Shown here in pieces: positions 43,064-53,643 of a DNA stretch of 64,000 nucleotides. The stretch is from Chrysophaeum taylorii (lineage: Eukaryota > Sar > Pelagophyceae > Pelagomonadales > Pelagomonadaceae), in NCBI GenBank assembly GCA_029834535.1, contig JAQMWT010000115.1:33626-97625 (forward strand), in the 5' to 3' direction. How positions within the stretch are numbered: position 1 is the first letter of the stretch; every line of letters starts with the position of its first letter. The translations under genes and the position numbers were made by a program. Under the pieces are notes generated by a model. The model was not told the DNA's origin. It saw only the letters and a program-made list of their open reading frames with translations, and did not search any database.

Positions 43064-44495
43064 ATGCTAGAGCCCATTGACGATTAGATTAGGTCCGTTT
43101 GATAGCGAGATGGTTGTCAGTCAAGTCGCGGTCTCAGCGTCGCATGGCGACAGATGTCAAATCTCTGCCGACGCTCCTTTCAGAGCCCCTCTTCACTTTC
43201 CCAGTGATTCTAATCCCGCGCGCTACGGCGCTGAGATTAGCCTATGCCCCAAGCAATGGGCTGGCCTATAGTTAGCTTATTTTAGGCTGGATATCTACGT
43301 AGCAGTGATGTCTCGAGCGTCCCCTTGGATGTGTGTTGCACGACCCTTAGACATAAGAGCGCACCACTTCCAGAGTTCAATGGCGTGAGGTGCGGGTCTT
43401 CTTGAAGCACGGAACATCAGACCAGTCACTGTTTCCCTACTTTTAGAAACTGTTTCCAGTTACGTCTCGAGGCGGTTGTGGGATTATGACGTTGGCGCGG
43501 GCCTCGCGGTACTCCGAGCCGACGAATAGCTCGAGGCGACCAAGCGTGACAATAATCACGGAACATTTCCACACGAGACAGATTCAGAAAGCTTTTGCGT
43601 GTGTCAATCCTTCTCACGAGCTCCGCGGCGCTCTCGTTGTCAATTCGATTACCTGTGTGCGCCTTCTAGAATAAGAATAGAATCCTTGTCTCGAGGAGGT
43701 CGTCGACATCTAAAGCCCTCCTGCTCCTCATCGATCAAAGTGTGTGCTGGAATAAAGGTGAATTTCAATAGCGCGCTCAAGAGGGCAGGAAGCCAAGCCC
43801 TGATGTCAAGGTAGTTTAGAGTCCATTCGACTGTCAGCTTTACCGCAAACGACTTTTCCTCTCGAGTCGTTGCCTCCGCATCCACATGAATTAATTTGAT
43901 CAGCTGCGTTACTGACAAAACGGTTCATCTTGAACTTTTGGGGCAAAATCAAGTTCCGGAGCTGATCCTGACTGACTATGAGAAATGTTCGGAGTTTTTT
44001 TTTTATCGACTGCGAAGTGTGGGAGGGAAATACGAAAACATAAAATCGCGTGGGGAGAGAGGCCGCCAGAGGCTCGCACCCCGAGTGTGCTTGCTGCCCC
44101 CCCACTCTAGTTGCTCGCAGTCGACTTTTATTTCACTCCGAAAGAGCCTGGGCGGGATCGCCGCCGGAGGATCGTTGACACGCGTGTACGCCTCCCGTCC
44201 GCGCACGTGCATTCCTTTGCATAATGAGCGCGCAGAGGACCGTACTCCAAAGAGGCGAGAGGCTTCTTCACACGCACGACCGTCAAAATTCCCGATAGTT
44301 TGTTTGCCCTCCGTATATATGTTGTGCGCACCAACTAGAAATGAATCGCCGGATCGTGGGACATGCTCTTACACAAAACAAACATAATTACCACCCAATA
44401 AGCCGAAAGCAGTTGGTTGCATAAGTACGCATCTCTTCGGTCTGTCGAGAGCCAGGGGTTTCCGCGACGTGAGCTCCTTGATAAACGGGTCATCA
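43064..44495. other. Gene-poor stretch
   Basis: No complete gene seen. It includes one possible reverse-transcriptase remnant (43649-43918) and otherwise short frames on both strands with no domain. Confidence 0.45.
43649..43918 (-). pseudogene. Possible reverse transcriptase fragment
   Basis: An 89-codon frame ends with LIDEEQEGFRCRRPPRDKDSI, which resembles the I-x-x-x-Q-x-G-F-R-x-x-R motif of non-LTR retrotransposon reverse transcriptases. The preceding AWLPALLSALLKFTFIPAHT fits the helix ahead of that motif. No catalytic FADD-type motif is seen in the flanks. Weak call from one motif. Confidence 0.25.
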
Positions 44496-45146
44496 CTAGC
44501 AAGCGCAGGCGGATGGGTCTGGATCGTTGTTGTCGTCGTCGTCGTCGTCGTCGTCGTCGATGGGATCTAAAATATTTTCGTCGAAAGCTTGAAGGGCGCG
44601 CAAGAAGAGCCACTGTGGGACGACGATAGTCGTGCGCAGACGGCGGTAGTCGGCTTTGATGCGCTCTATTTCCTGCCCTTGCTTCGAGCCCGTCCCGGGT
44701 ATGTGAAGGCGCCGTACCATGCGAAGGTCTTCGACGTAACCTTTCACTGTCCCGAGCGCGTTCTTGAAGATTGTCGCATTACTCTCGGCCTGCAAGTAGA
44801 CGGTGATGCCAGTCAGCACGGTCGCAGCCGCGGCCAACGCGGCGACGAGGATCCTGTAGGGTTCTTCCGACAACTGAATGAGAACGATCGCGCTAGTGAG
44901 GACCGAGGACAAGACGGCGAGACTCACATAGAGTCGCTCGTAAAACATCGCGCACACGCGGTACACTCTGACCCTGTTTCGCATCCGCTTCTCCAAATCA
45001 TCCAATCGCTTGCCATCGTCGGCAACCGGCGTTTTCTGCACGGCGCCGTAAGTCGTCGGCTGAGGCGCCGTTTGCTCCTTTCGTCGCACGGGCGACGACG
45101 AGGGCGACGCGATGGTCGGTGACTTAGGACGTTCTTTTGGTCTCAT
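44496..45146 (-). CDS. Two-TM protein resembling SLATT/DUF4231 domain
   Basis: 216 aa. The N-terminus is disordered and Ser/Pro/Lys-rich. Then come a basic helix RLDDLEKRMRNRVRVYRV, a first TM YVSLAVLSSVLTSAIVLIQL, a short loop, a second TM ILVAALAAAATVLTGITVYL, and an amphipathic helix NATIFKNALGTVKGYVEDL with a following long helix. This order (helix, TM, TM, long helix) matches the SLATT 2-TM family, known in bacterial nucleotide-signalled immunity and in fungi. The acidic tail (nine Asp, from a (GTC)n microsatellite at 44530-44559) is unusual. Assignment is by layout only. Confidence 0.5.
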   Translation of the reverse strand: MRPKERPKSPTIASPSSSPVRRKEQTAPQPTTYGAVQKTPVADDGKRLDDLEKRMRNRVRVYRVCAMFYERLYVSLAVLSSVLTSAIVLIQLSEEPYRILVAALAAAATVLTGITVYLQAESNATIFKNALGTVKGYVEDLRMVRRLHIPGTGSKQGQEIERIKADYRRLRTTIVVPQWLFLRALQAFDENILDPIDDDDDDDDDNNDPDPSACAC

Positions 45147-47838
45147 TTCGTTCGTAAGTCAACCATGAAGAAGCCACAGCCGAAGTGATGCGTAACGGAA
45201 GCAACGGACCTCTGCGACGACTCCTTCCTTCAACAGAAACAACTTTCATGTAACAAGGAACCGGCTTTCTGAAGATATTCAAGTTCCTCTGGTCAAAACG
45301 ATCTCAAGAAATTGATTTCTCCTGATCCAAAGTTCATTTCTCTTCAACTTTCTTTGGCAAAATCGAGTACGTCTTCAAAAACTTTCCGCTACTTTAGGGT
45401 TATTACTGTCACAACCATCCTCCTAAACCTGTAATAACCGCGTCCTGACAATCACATGACGTTGCTTACCCTAACATTGCGACGTAGCCGGGGGTTCGAG
45501 AGCTAGATGATCCAGTACGCAATGGGGCGTGGAGCACGTTGTCGAGAGCAGGCTTCTTCGAGCGCTCGCTCCGCGAATGATCACGTTGTGGCGGGCTTGG
45601 TGCCAAACCAGAGGCCTCACCTCGCGCCACGACTAACCACCTGCCGCGACGACTACGACGGCAGCGATTTCTCTCCTGGGCCGGCGCCACTTTTTTCTTG
45701 GATCGACAACATTCTGGAGGCTGCTGAGTACTACCCATTCGATCCCACGCGCACCGACTTAGACATGTTTTGCTTTTCGGTTACAGTTGTAACGCTGGGA
45801 AAGGGGCGCAGTGGCAATCCTTGTGAGCCAGGTTCGAAGACGCCCACATCCACGATCCTTTCGATGCGCGCCCCGACGGGATTCACAACGCCGTAGTATC
45901 GCCGCAAGATAAATGAGCTACTGCAACACAAAGTCATGGCACTCACCCCACGGTGTTGACAGCGCGTGTGCGATCTATAGATGCGCGTGTTTATGATGCT
46001 CGCCGATGACCCACCAATCACGGTGCCTTCGCCGACGACGCGATACGGGCAATCGCGCCCCATCTCGCTGACGCCAAAGAGTCTTCGCACGTCATCACCG
46101 CGTGTCTCCAGCTCGCCGCACTCTCACGCTACAGCCAGACACTGTCGCTGAGCTGCAACGGTCGCTAGACGCCCGGCAGGTCGTGCGCGTGCGCGCCCCA
46201 TCCAGGCGAAAGTGCTCTTGGTGTCCTTGCTGGGTGACGCGATCGCGTACGTGTTTGCCGCTGCGATGGTCCGGCCCGCCGCGATCGTCGCGGCAGGGCT
46301 TCGGGTGTCAACCCATTGTTGCCGATCTCCAGTCGACGTGTCCTCCTCTTGCCAAAAGCGTGCTGAGTTGCCTGCGGCGTCGAACCCAGTCCTATGCTAC
46401 AATCTCCACGTCCATCTTGCTATCTCGCAAAGAGCTGTAGTCCCAAGAAACCACAGACCAATGATTCCTTGCCAACAGCGACGATAATACGTTCGACAAT
46501 GGCTACGCGCTCCGTCCGTGCGATGGACGACGACACCCTCGCTGTCGGAAGAGCTGTTCCGATGAGCATAATTCTAGACGACGTGAAGCCTACCTCGGCA
46601 CCACTATTGATGACGCTCTAGGCAGCCTCGTCGACATCGTCAATAATCAACCCTGCTTCGTTTCGAGCTCGACGAATATTCATCCGTAATCTCTGGCGAA
46701 TACTCTGCCGTTTTTCCACTTTTGTTCTCGCATTGTTCGTGCGTTTTCTTTGACGACTTCCAGAGATTCTGCCAATTTCCACGCTCGAGGATATTCTACT
46801 ATTTTTGAGGATTTTGCAACTGCGGGGACTCAGCAGCCTTCATAGGGGATGATGCCATTCTTTGGCCTTTGTTGCCACCACCACTCACCGACCTTTCTTT
46901 GTGCGATTGACCGCCTGACTGAGACATCCAGGAACACTGCGAATGAGGGCAGCTTAACGGAGAAGCGTGTTGCGTAGCACTCCGTATTACGCTTAAGCGC
47001 CCCGTTGCCCACCTTTGATGCCCCGGAGCCTCGGGTCCTCCAAGATTCTTTTTCTAGAACGCACGAACTGAAATTAACTTCGGGAAAAAGCAGCTGACAT
47101 CTTCTTCAAGGGTCTAATAAGGAACTACTATGGCCGAAAAAAGTTTATGATGTGCTGCATTTAAATTGTTTGACGAGATTGTTAGTTCGTGCTTTGAGTT
47201 CGTTTTTTTGACGCGGATGCCGGAACTGTAGTTGGCCGCCTGTTTCGGCTAAATACTTCAACATCAATGGTATGATTTCCAACAGCGAACACGGCCATGC
47301 GAAACCGGACGTGCCTCGGGAGGCACGGCGGTCCTTTGGACGTGGAGCTGATTTCTCCGACGTGGAGTTACTTTATTAAACCACCGCTTTTCTGACATTG
47401 CCCACCTGCATAAGAACATTTTCGTCGACGATACGATTTCGGCTTCGGCTCTCGATCAGCACCCTCGTACTACCGATACCCTTCTCAATGCGAGAAAAAT
47501 TCGGCAGGGCCCTTATATCCAAGGGCCCGCGCAATTAATTAAGCCGGGGGGGACTGGAGGTGCTTATGCGCAGCCACCCGGCAGTGGCCTCTCCCCGTGC
47601 GCGAAATGCACTGTCATCAAGCATCGTGGTAGCGAGGGCGAATGTGATGCGCGACGCCTTTAGTTTTCGTTTACTATCCTAGAGAGAATCGGGACCATCT
47701 AGATGTGCGTACCAAAACCGCCGAAGTCGGCCCCCTCAGACGACTCGCTCTTCGTATCGCTCGTTCGAACCCTTGGTTCAGACTAGGGAGTTAAGATGCA
47801 AGAGTCAGAAGCGCAGCACGCGCAGCCGAGAGTATGTG
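45147..47838. other. Long gene-poor stretch
   Basis: No gene I can support in 2.7 kb. The base composition is less GC-biased than in neighbouring genes. Frames at 45466-45738 and 45731-46090 (minus) and 45507-45896 and 46102-46621 (plus) are short and overlap in conflicting frames, like decayed mobile-element sequence. Family not identified. Confidence 0.45.
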
Positions 47839-48714
47839 TTACTTGTTTTGGGACATGGTCACGAGCGGCACGATGATGACGACGAGGATCTGAGAGAACG
47901 GTCGCTACGCCAAAGAGAGAAGAACGCACGATTATGATGACGCCCGCGACCATGAGCCGCATCTTGCAGAGTTTCCACCACATTTTGTTCCGTACCGCCT
48001 TGGCGCGGGTTTTGAAGACGCCGGCCTGCGTCGTTTCAAATACGCGCGTATAGATAGCGCGAGGACCGTCGCACCTGCGCTTGCAGGTCCTCCGCCTGCT
48101 TGTCGATGGCCTCGAGCGAGACGCAGTTCTTGAGGGCTATTTCGATATTTTCCTGCATAATCATCTTGACGCCCTCGACCTTTTCGAGAGTGCGGCCGAG
48201 CTGGTCGATCTGCGAGACGTCGTCGTATTTGATGAGGAGTTTCTTGAACAACGCCCGGCATTCGCTCGTGAGGGCCGACTCGCGCGCCGTCCGCGCCTTG
48301 TCGCCGCACTTGGCCCCGAACATCCGCTTGACCTCGTCGAGGAGCGGCTGCGGACTGAGTTGCGCGGATATCGACGGACGCACGAAAACGCACGAAAACG
48401 TGTCGATTTGGATATCGCTCCGAAGTCGTCGCGATGTACACCAGCTGCTTCTCGTCGGCCATAAGGTGCCAGCTCGCACTCCCGACCTCAGAGTTGTAGA
48501 CCGTCCCCACCTGCGGTAGTTTCCAACCTTCGAAGCTCGTTTTAAACCGCACCTCGACTTGCTCCATCTGCTCCGGCGACAGCAGTGTCTTCACCCCGCT
48601 CAGGTCGATGTTCGCGCCGTGGCTGCACGAGGCGAGGACCACGCGGTCGCTCGCGCGAGCGACTGCGATGAACGACAAGTTCCCCTTGGGCGCGGGCTCG
48701 GAGGACGCGGACAT
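47839..48714 (-). CDS. Longin-domain R-SNARE (VAMP7-like)
   Basis: Four exons (48394-48714, 48075-48347, 47930-48025, 47839-47889) with introns of 46, 49 and 40 bp give 246 aa. It drives vesicle fusion by joining a four-helix SNARE bundle. N-terminal longin domain: NLSFIAVARASDRVVLAS...WHLMADEKQLVYIATTSERY...PLLDEVKRMF. SNARE motif: LGRTLEKVEGVKMIMQENIE, ALKNCVSLEAIDKQAEDLQA, followed by RNKMWWKLCKMRL and a TM anchor VAGVIIILVVIIVPLV ending MSQNK. The WW-K-x-x-K-M juxtamembrane segment is typical of VAMPs. The zero-layer position, normally Arg, aligns with Asn. It is head to head with the next gene (ATGs 73 bp or 22 bp apart). Confidence 0.88.
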
Positions 48715-48786
48715 CGTCTCTCTCCTCCAACCGCAATGGCCACAACAACGTTGGTTCGACGGGGAAGGGGGGAAGGCAGGGTAAGG

Positions 48787-49306
48787 ATGAGCTCCGACGA
48801 AGAGGACGACGACCTGGCAGAGCTCTGCTTTTCGCGGGAGCCGCCTCCCAGCCGAAAACGGCCGAAGCTCGACGTCGAGGCGATCGAGCAGGCAGGGCGC
48901 GTTCTGCATTCGCGACGGCACGCGTGACGTCAATCTTCCTAGGTGGCGGGACGACCGCGGCTCCATCGAGGAAATCTTCGTCAAGGACGAGGCCACGGCG
49001 CGAAAAAAAGACGCGCAACAAGCCCAGGCGGCGGCAGCCCAAGCGGCCGCAGCCGCCGAGGTTATCCGGCGCGCCGAGAACGTGCCTGCTGCCCCCGAGG
49101 AGCCGCCCAGCGAGCCGCCGCCGCGGAACAAGCGCGCCGCCGCCGCCGGGAAACATGCCACGGCACCTCGACGCAAAGACGGGGCCAAACTCAGTTTCAA
49201 CGAGAAGGAGCGCCGATCTAGAACGATGCGCGGCGAGAACGACTTCAACCAAGAACAGAAGCGAATCCTCCGGCAGAAGACGGACGGCTGGTGCATGGGC
49301 TACTAA
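48787..49306 (+). CDS. Hypothetical acidic/basic nuclear-type protein with one short intron
   Basis: The first part reads MSSDEEDDDLAELCFSREPP then RKRPKLDVEAIEQAG; the second part reads DRGSIEEIFVKDEATARKKD, an Ala/Gln-rich helix, a proline stretch and a conserved-looking end KLSFNEKERRSRTMRGEND plus QEQKRILRQKTDGWCMGY. The two lie in different frames, so an intron is required. Three in-frame solutions exist: 48924-48942 (GT-AG, only 19 bp), 48897-48942 (GC-AG, 46 bp) or 48901-48970 (GT-AG, 70 bp), giving 150-166 aa. An upstream in-frame ATG at 48736 is possible. The FNEKE-R-R...EEKRILR-like tail occurs in small RNA-associated proteins as I recall, but I do not assign a function. Confidence 0.55.
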
Positions 49307-49744
49307 CGACGCTCTCGTGGTGAGTGATAAGCTCCGGGTCACCCGCCCACTACAATGGCCGAGTGATGAGGCACAAGAGGCCGAATTCGAAGGGAGTGCA
49401 GCCAGCTTCTCTGCTGGTGGGCCGAGCCTCCCTGATGCTGACGCTTACGGTAGAGAAGGATCTGGCGCCCCCCCTTATCGCGGCAGCCAGCTGACGGCCC
49501 CGTTGTGGCCGTGTGTCGCTTCTCTCCTTCCGGGGACGTGTTGTTGTTGTTGTTGTTTTTGCCCCCGAACCTTAATTTAATGACTCGTTGTATTCCCGCA
49601 GGCCCCGGGGGCTTGTAGTGACGTGAAAGAAGCGCGGCGGGCCTTGTCTCCGCAACTCTTGCCCGCTGATCGACGACGGCTTTGAGCTGCCCACTAACCT
49701 TTGAGTTTATACTACTCCTTAACCCTTGTTTCCTCAGAAAAACG
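49307..49744. other. Intergenic stretch
   Basis: No gene seen; a (GTT)n tract lies at about 49541-49557. Confidence 0.5.
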
Positions 49745-50285
49745 ATGATGATGCGACTCGCTCGCCTCGCTCCGAGGTGGCGGGCGGGGCGGGTCGCACG
49801 TCCGTGGGGTGCGCCGTTTTCGAGCGAGGCGCAAACCGTATCGATAACGTTTATCGACCAGGAGGGCAAGGAAACCGGTACGCTTTGGAGCACGCGCGCG
49901 TTCCCTTGATGATGACGGCGCAGTCGTGCCGGCGACGGTGGGCAAGACAGTGCTCAGCGCCGCCCTTGCGAGTGATATCGACATCGAGGCTGCGTAGGGC
50001 GTGCGTGTGGTTCGTCGCAGAGGAACGGCGCAGGTGCGGCGGCGAATTGGCCTGCTCGACATGCCACGTCGTGCTCGAGCCCGAGAATTATGAGAAGTTG
50101 GGCGAGCCGGAAGAGGAAGAAATGGACATGTGCGTCGTGTATTTTTTTCCCAGGTTTGATGACCACACCTCAGGCTCGATCTAGCGTTTGGCCTCACGAA
50201 AACCTCGAGATTGTGCTGTCAGATCAAGGTAACGCCGGACCTCGAGGGGACCAAGTATACCTTGCCGGAGGAGCCCGCATTTTGA
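49745..50285 (+). CDS. Mitochondrial [2Fe-2S] ferredoxin (adrenodoxin type)
   Basis: Four exons (49745-49877, 49924-49993, 50034-50129, 50174-50285) with introns of 46, 40 and 44 bp give 136 aa in a continuous frame. It carries electrons for Fe-S cluster assembly or P450-type reactions in mitochondria. The N-terminus [20 protein letters not shown] is an Arg-rich presequence. The core reads [20 protein letters not shown], then the cluster loop [15 protein letters not shown] (C-x5-C-x2-C), an acidic stretch [20 protein letters not shown], and the fourth Cys in [14 protein letters not shown], ending TLPEEPAF. Cluster ligands are intact. The match to the FDX family is strong; no single frame shows it without splicing. 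Confidence 0.93.
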
Positions 50286-50900
50286 CGCGACCGCGCTTCG
50301 TTGTGCCGCCGTCTCGATATTGACGTGGGAGTTTTACGACGTGCGCTCGCGTCGCCGTATAGCGCAGCGCCTGTGTGAATTATAAAGTGAGTGACCCGTT
50401 GGGGATGGGGGTGGATGCTTGCGCCATTACGACAACAAGAATGCGAGTGCGGTGTTTTGCCCGCAGGCGCAACTCGAGTGCAGCCGGATCGAGTTGGGCT
50501 GCCGCGCTCGCTTAGGCTCGCCGTGGGAGTGGGCACCAGATTGGCGGGCACCCCGAGAGACACGGTGTCTCCGCTTCAGTATCCAAAGCCGAGTTCCGCA
50601 GTTGGGGGCGAAGTGAAGAGAGGGCGCCCAGTCGCCCGTACGACAGAGTGTGACGTCTAGCTGGGCGCGAACGGGCTGGAGTGGGCTGCCCGGGGCGGAG
50701 GTGTGGCTGGGAGCGGCGCGGGCGCAGCGGGGCCGGCTTGAGGGAGGAGCAGCAGCGTCGAAAAAAGAAGCCCTGCTGCTCATACGCTGCCAATGCCATA
50801 CCCCACATGGACAGACAGACAGACAGATACTGGTGAGGGTAAGTAAGCGATATGGATAAGTTGTCTGTCCCCCATTGGCTATTATTGGCGCTTTCGTGAT
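50286..50900. other. Intergenic stretch
   Basis: No gene seen. A GGACAGACAGACAGACAGATA tract at about 50810-50829 resembles the satellite of the 58-64 kb array. ATTGGC/CCAAT-type sequences occur just upstream of the sulfatase start. Confidence 0.45.
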
Positions 50901-52505
50901 ATGATGTCGGGAGTCCGTCGTGTGATGGCCGCGGCGTGGTTGGCGGTGTGTCGGGCGAGGTTCGAAGAGGACTATGGGTCGCGGCCGCACATCGTAATCC
51001 TGCTGGCTGACAACGTGGGGTGGGCGTCGGTGGGGTTCCACCGGCCGCCGGAACTGCCGGCGCGCGAGGTGCACACGCCGAACATCGACGCGCTGGCCGC
51101 CGAGGGGATGGAGCTGGCGCGCGCGTATTGGTACAAATTTTGCAGTCCGTCGAGGAGCGCACTTTTGAGCGGTCGTCTGCCGTTTCACGTGAACACGTTC
51201 AACGACGATCCAACGATGGTCGGGCAGGGCATTCCGGTTGGAATGACGTTGATGCCCGAGGTTTTGAAGCGCGCGGGATACGCGACGCACTTCGTGGGGA
51301 AGTGGCACGTGGGCATGGCGTCGCGGTCGAAGCAGATTCCCGTGGCGCGAGGATTCGACAGCAGCCTCGGATACTTTCACTCGAACAACAACTACTACGA
51401 CTCGCGACGGGGCCAGGGGTGCGGGGTGGCGGTCGACCTCTGGGACGGCGAGGCGCCGTCGAGACTCAACGGCACCGACTACGAGGAGCGTTTTTTTTGC
51501 GACCGTACGGTAAAAATCGTGCGCGAGCACGACCCCGCGAGCCCTTTATTCGCGTACCACGCGTTCCACACATCGTGTGTCGGCTGGAACGCGACGACCG
51601 ACGACTTGAACCTCCAGCCCGCGTGGGACTGGTACGCGAAATTTCCGTTTATCGACGACGACGACCGCCGCAAGAACGTCGCGATGGTCGCGCTCATGGA
51701 CGCGTGCGTCGGGCGGATCGTGGGCGAGCTTAAGGCGACGGGACTGTGGGCGCGGTCGTTGGTGGTGTGGTCCTCGGACAACGGCGGCGCCGTGCACGCG
51801 GGGGGCGGCTCGAACGTGTACCCGCTGAAAGGCGGGTATTTTAACAACTGGGAGGGGGGCATCCGCGCGCCTGCGCTCCTTGCCGGCGGGTTTCTCTCGA
51901 TGAGCAAGATCCGGACCCCCGCGGTGCTCGAGGGGTTCGTTCACGCGGCCGACTGGCTGAGCACTTTCGCGTATCTTGCGGGCGTCGACCCTACCGACGA
52001 AGCCGCTCGCGCTGCCGGGCTCCCGCCCATCGACTCGCTCAACGTCTGGCCCCTCATCACCGGCGCCAACCGCACCTCGCCCCGCGTCGAGTGGCCGCTC
52101 ACGCCTCTCTCGGAGCGGTTTGGCGAAGAGCACACCGAGTTGGTCGGCGGCGACGCGGCTTATATGCTCGCGCCCTACAAGCTTATTGTCGGCGACAAGA
52201 TTGCCCAGGCCAACTGGTGCGGCCAGATCCACCCCAACACCTCGGTTCTCTGGGACAGCGTCAACGACTTTACTAACTGCTCCTGGGCGCCGGACGAAGG
52301 CAAGTACGGATGTTTGTACGACGTCGTCGACGACCCGACCGAACACCACGATCTCGCCGCGCTCATGCCGGAGAAAGCGTACGAGCTATACACGCGCCTT
52401 CGCGACGCCCAGGCCCGCTTCTTCGACCCCGACCGCGGCCCGCCCCAGGAAGCCGCCTGCCGCCTCGCCAACACCTCCGGCTGGTGGCAACCCTGGCTTC
52501 CATGA
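50901..52505 (+). CDS. Arylsulfatase B-like sulfatase
   Basis: 534 aa. It hydrolyses sulfate esters, likely on polysaccharides or glycosaminoglycan-like glycans, in the secretory path or wall. The N-terminal MMSGVRRVMAAAWLAVCRA may be a weak signal peptide. HIVILLADNVGWASVGFH holds the first metal-binding acids (the usual DD is DN here). FCSPSRSALLSGR is the sulfatase signature, with Cys to be converted to formylglycine. Then GYATHFVGKWHVG, YHAFHTSCVGWNA and SLVVWSSDNGG (metal Asp/Asn), and NWEGGIRAPALLAGG. Length fits the family. Several N-x-S/T sites support secretion. It is convergent with DAPAL (25 bp between stops). Specific substrate unknown. Confidence 0.92.
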   Translation: MMSGVRRVMAAAWLAVCRARFEEDYGSRPHIVILLADNVGWASVGFHRPPELPAREVHTPNIDALAAEGMELARAYWYKFCSPSRSALLSGRLPFHVNTFNDDPTMVGQGIPVGMTLMPEVLKRAGYATHFVGKWHVGMASRSKQIPVARGFDSSLGYFHSNNNYYDSRRGQGCGVAVDLWDGEAPSRLNGTDYEERFFCDRTVKIVREHDPASPLFAYHAFHTSCVGWNATTDDLNLQPAWDWYAKFPFIDDDDRRKNVAMVALMDACVGRIVGELKATGLWARSLVVWSSDNGGAVHAGGGSNVYPLKGGYFNNWEGGIRAPALLAGGFLSMSKIRTPAVLEGFVHAADWLSTFAYLAGVDPTDEAARAAGLPPIDSLNVWPLITGANRTSPRVEWPLTPLSERFGEEHTELVGGDAAYMLAPYKLIVGDKIAQANWCGQIHPNTSVLWDSVNDFTNCSWAPDEGKYGCLYDVVDDPTEHHDLAALMPEKAYELYTRLRDAQARFFDPDRGPPQEAACRLANTSGWWQPWLP

Positions 52506-52530
52506 TGATGATTGATTGATCGATCATGGA

Positions 52531-53643
52531 CTACCTTCCTTCTTCTTCTTCTCGATCCAGGAGGAGGAGCGCGTGGTGGGCATCGAGGTCTGGCGGGGCT
52601 TCGCAGAGGACGACGAGGACTCGGCTCTCGCGGTCTAATTCGAGAGCGGCCTTGAGGTCGGGGTTTTTAGCGGCGGCGACGAGCGCCGCTAGCCCGGCGA
52701 CCGCAGATTCGCCGACGTGGAGGTCGTAGTCGGCGGCGAGAAAGCGCACTACGGGGGCGACCGCCTCGTCGGGGACCGCGAGGAAGTCGTCGACGAGGCC
52801 TTCGAGCGCGCGCCACGCGAGAGGACACGGGTCGTGGCAGTCGAGACCAACCTGCACGGTCGGACCCTTCGTAGTCGGGCCATCACCGTTCGCCCGCCGA
52901 AGCAAACAGTCCGCTTCGGTCGGTTCGACGGTCGCGAAGCGCGGCCTCGCGTGGCGCGAAAGGCACGCGAAAACGCCCGCGGCGAAGCCGCCGACGCCCG
53001 AATTAAGGAGAACGTGCGTGGGCTCGAGGCCCGCCTCGATAATCTCCGTCGCGACGACCGAGTAGCCCGAGTGGATGCGGCGGGGGATATCAACGTACCC
53101 CTCGCGCGCGACGTCCTGGACGACGTACCAGCCGCGCTCGTCGGCATCGCGGCGACACGCCTCGATCGACGCTTCGTACCCTCCGTCCACGCGGACGACG
53201 GTCGCTCCGAACGCCTCGATCTTCGCGCTCATCGTCGCCGAGACCGCCGCCCCCAAATACACGACCGCGCGACACCCCGCGCGCCGCGCGCCCCACGCGA
53301 GCCCGAGACCGTGGTTACCGTCGCTCGCCGCCGACACGGTGATGTCCGCGCCGTGCTTCGCCGCGAGCTCCTCCACGACCAATGCGCTCCCCAGCGGCTT
53401 GAAAGACCCCGTCCCGAAACGACCGCTCTCGTCTTTCGCCCACACCTCGGCGACCCCCACCGCCGACGCCACCGACGCGAGCGAGTGCACGGGCGTTTCG
53501 GCGTACCCCTCCCATCGCCGAATCGCCGCCGCGGCCGACCGGTCGAGCTCTGCCCGCGCCTCGACGCACTCCAAGCTCTTTGTTTTTGTCGCGCTCCAGT
53601 GCCGCACGCGCCACCCCCCGGCCTCCTCCAACACTTTCTGCAT
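52531..53643 (-). CDS. Diaminopropionate ammonia-lyase
   Basis: 370 aa PLP enzyme of fold type II that converts 2,3-diaminopropionate to pyruvate and ammonia. Visible marks: KDESGRFGTGSFKPLGSALV with the Schiff-base Lys; SAASDGNHGLGLAWGARRAG; LLNSGVGGFAAGVFA, the phosphate-binding glycine loop; TVQVGLDCHDPCPLAW; and DLHVGESAVAGLAALVAA. These match the diaminopropionate ammonia-lyase subgroup better than threonine dehydratase. Length is close to the bacterial enzyme (about 400). The start is the ATG at 53643. The subgroup is mostly bacterial, so transfer is possible, but codon use resembles the neighbours. Confidence 0.85.
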   Translation of the reverse strand: MQKVLEEAGGWRVRHWSATKTKSLECVEARAELDRSAAAAIRRWEGYAETPVHSLASVASAVGVAEVWAKDESGRFGTGSFKPLGSALVVEELAAKHGADITVSAASDGNHGLGLAWGARRAGCRAVVYLGAAVSATMSAKIEAFGATVVRVDGGYEASIEACRRDADERGWYVVQDVAREGYVDIPRRIHSGYSVVATEIIEAGLEPTHVLLNSGVGGFAAGVFACLSRHARPRFATVEPTEADCLLRRANGDGPTTKGPTVQVGLDCHDPCPLAWRALEGLVDDFLAVPDEAVAPVVRFLAADYDLHVGESAVAGLAALVAAAKNPDLKAALELDRESRVLVVLCEAPPDLDAHHALLLLDREEEEGR

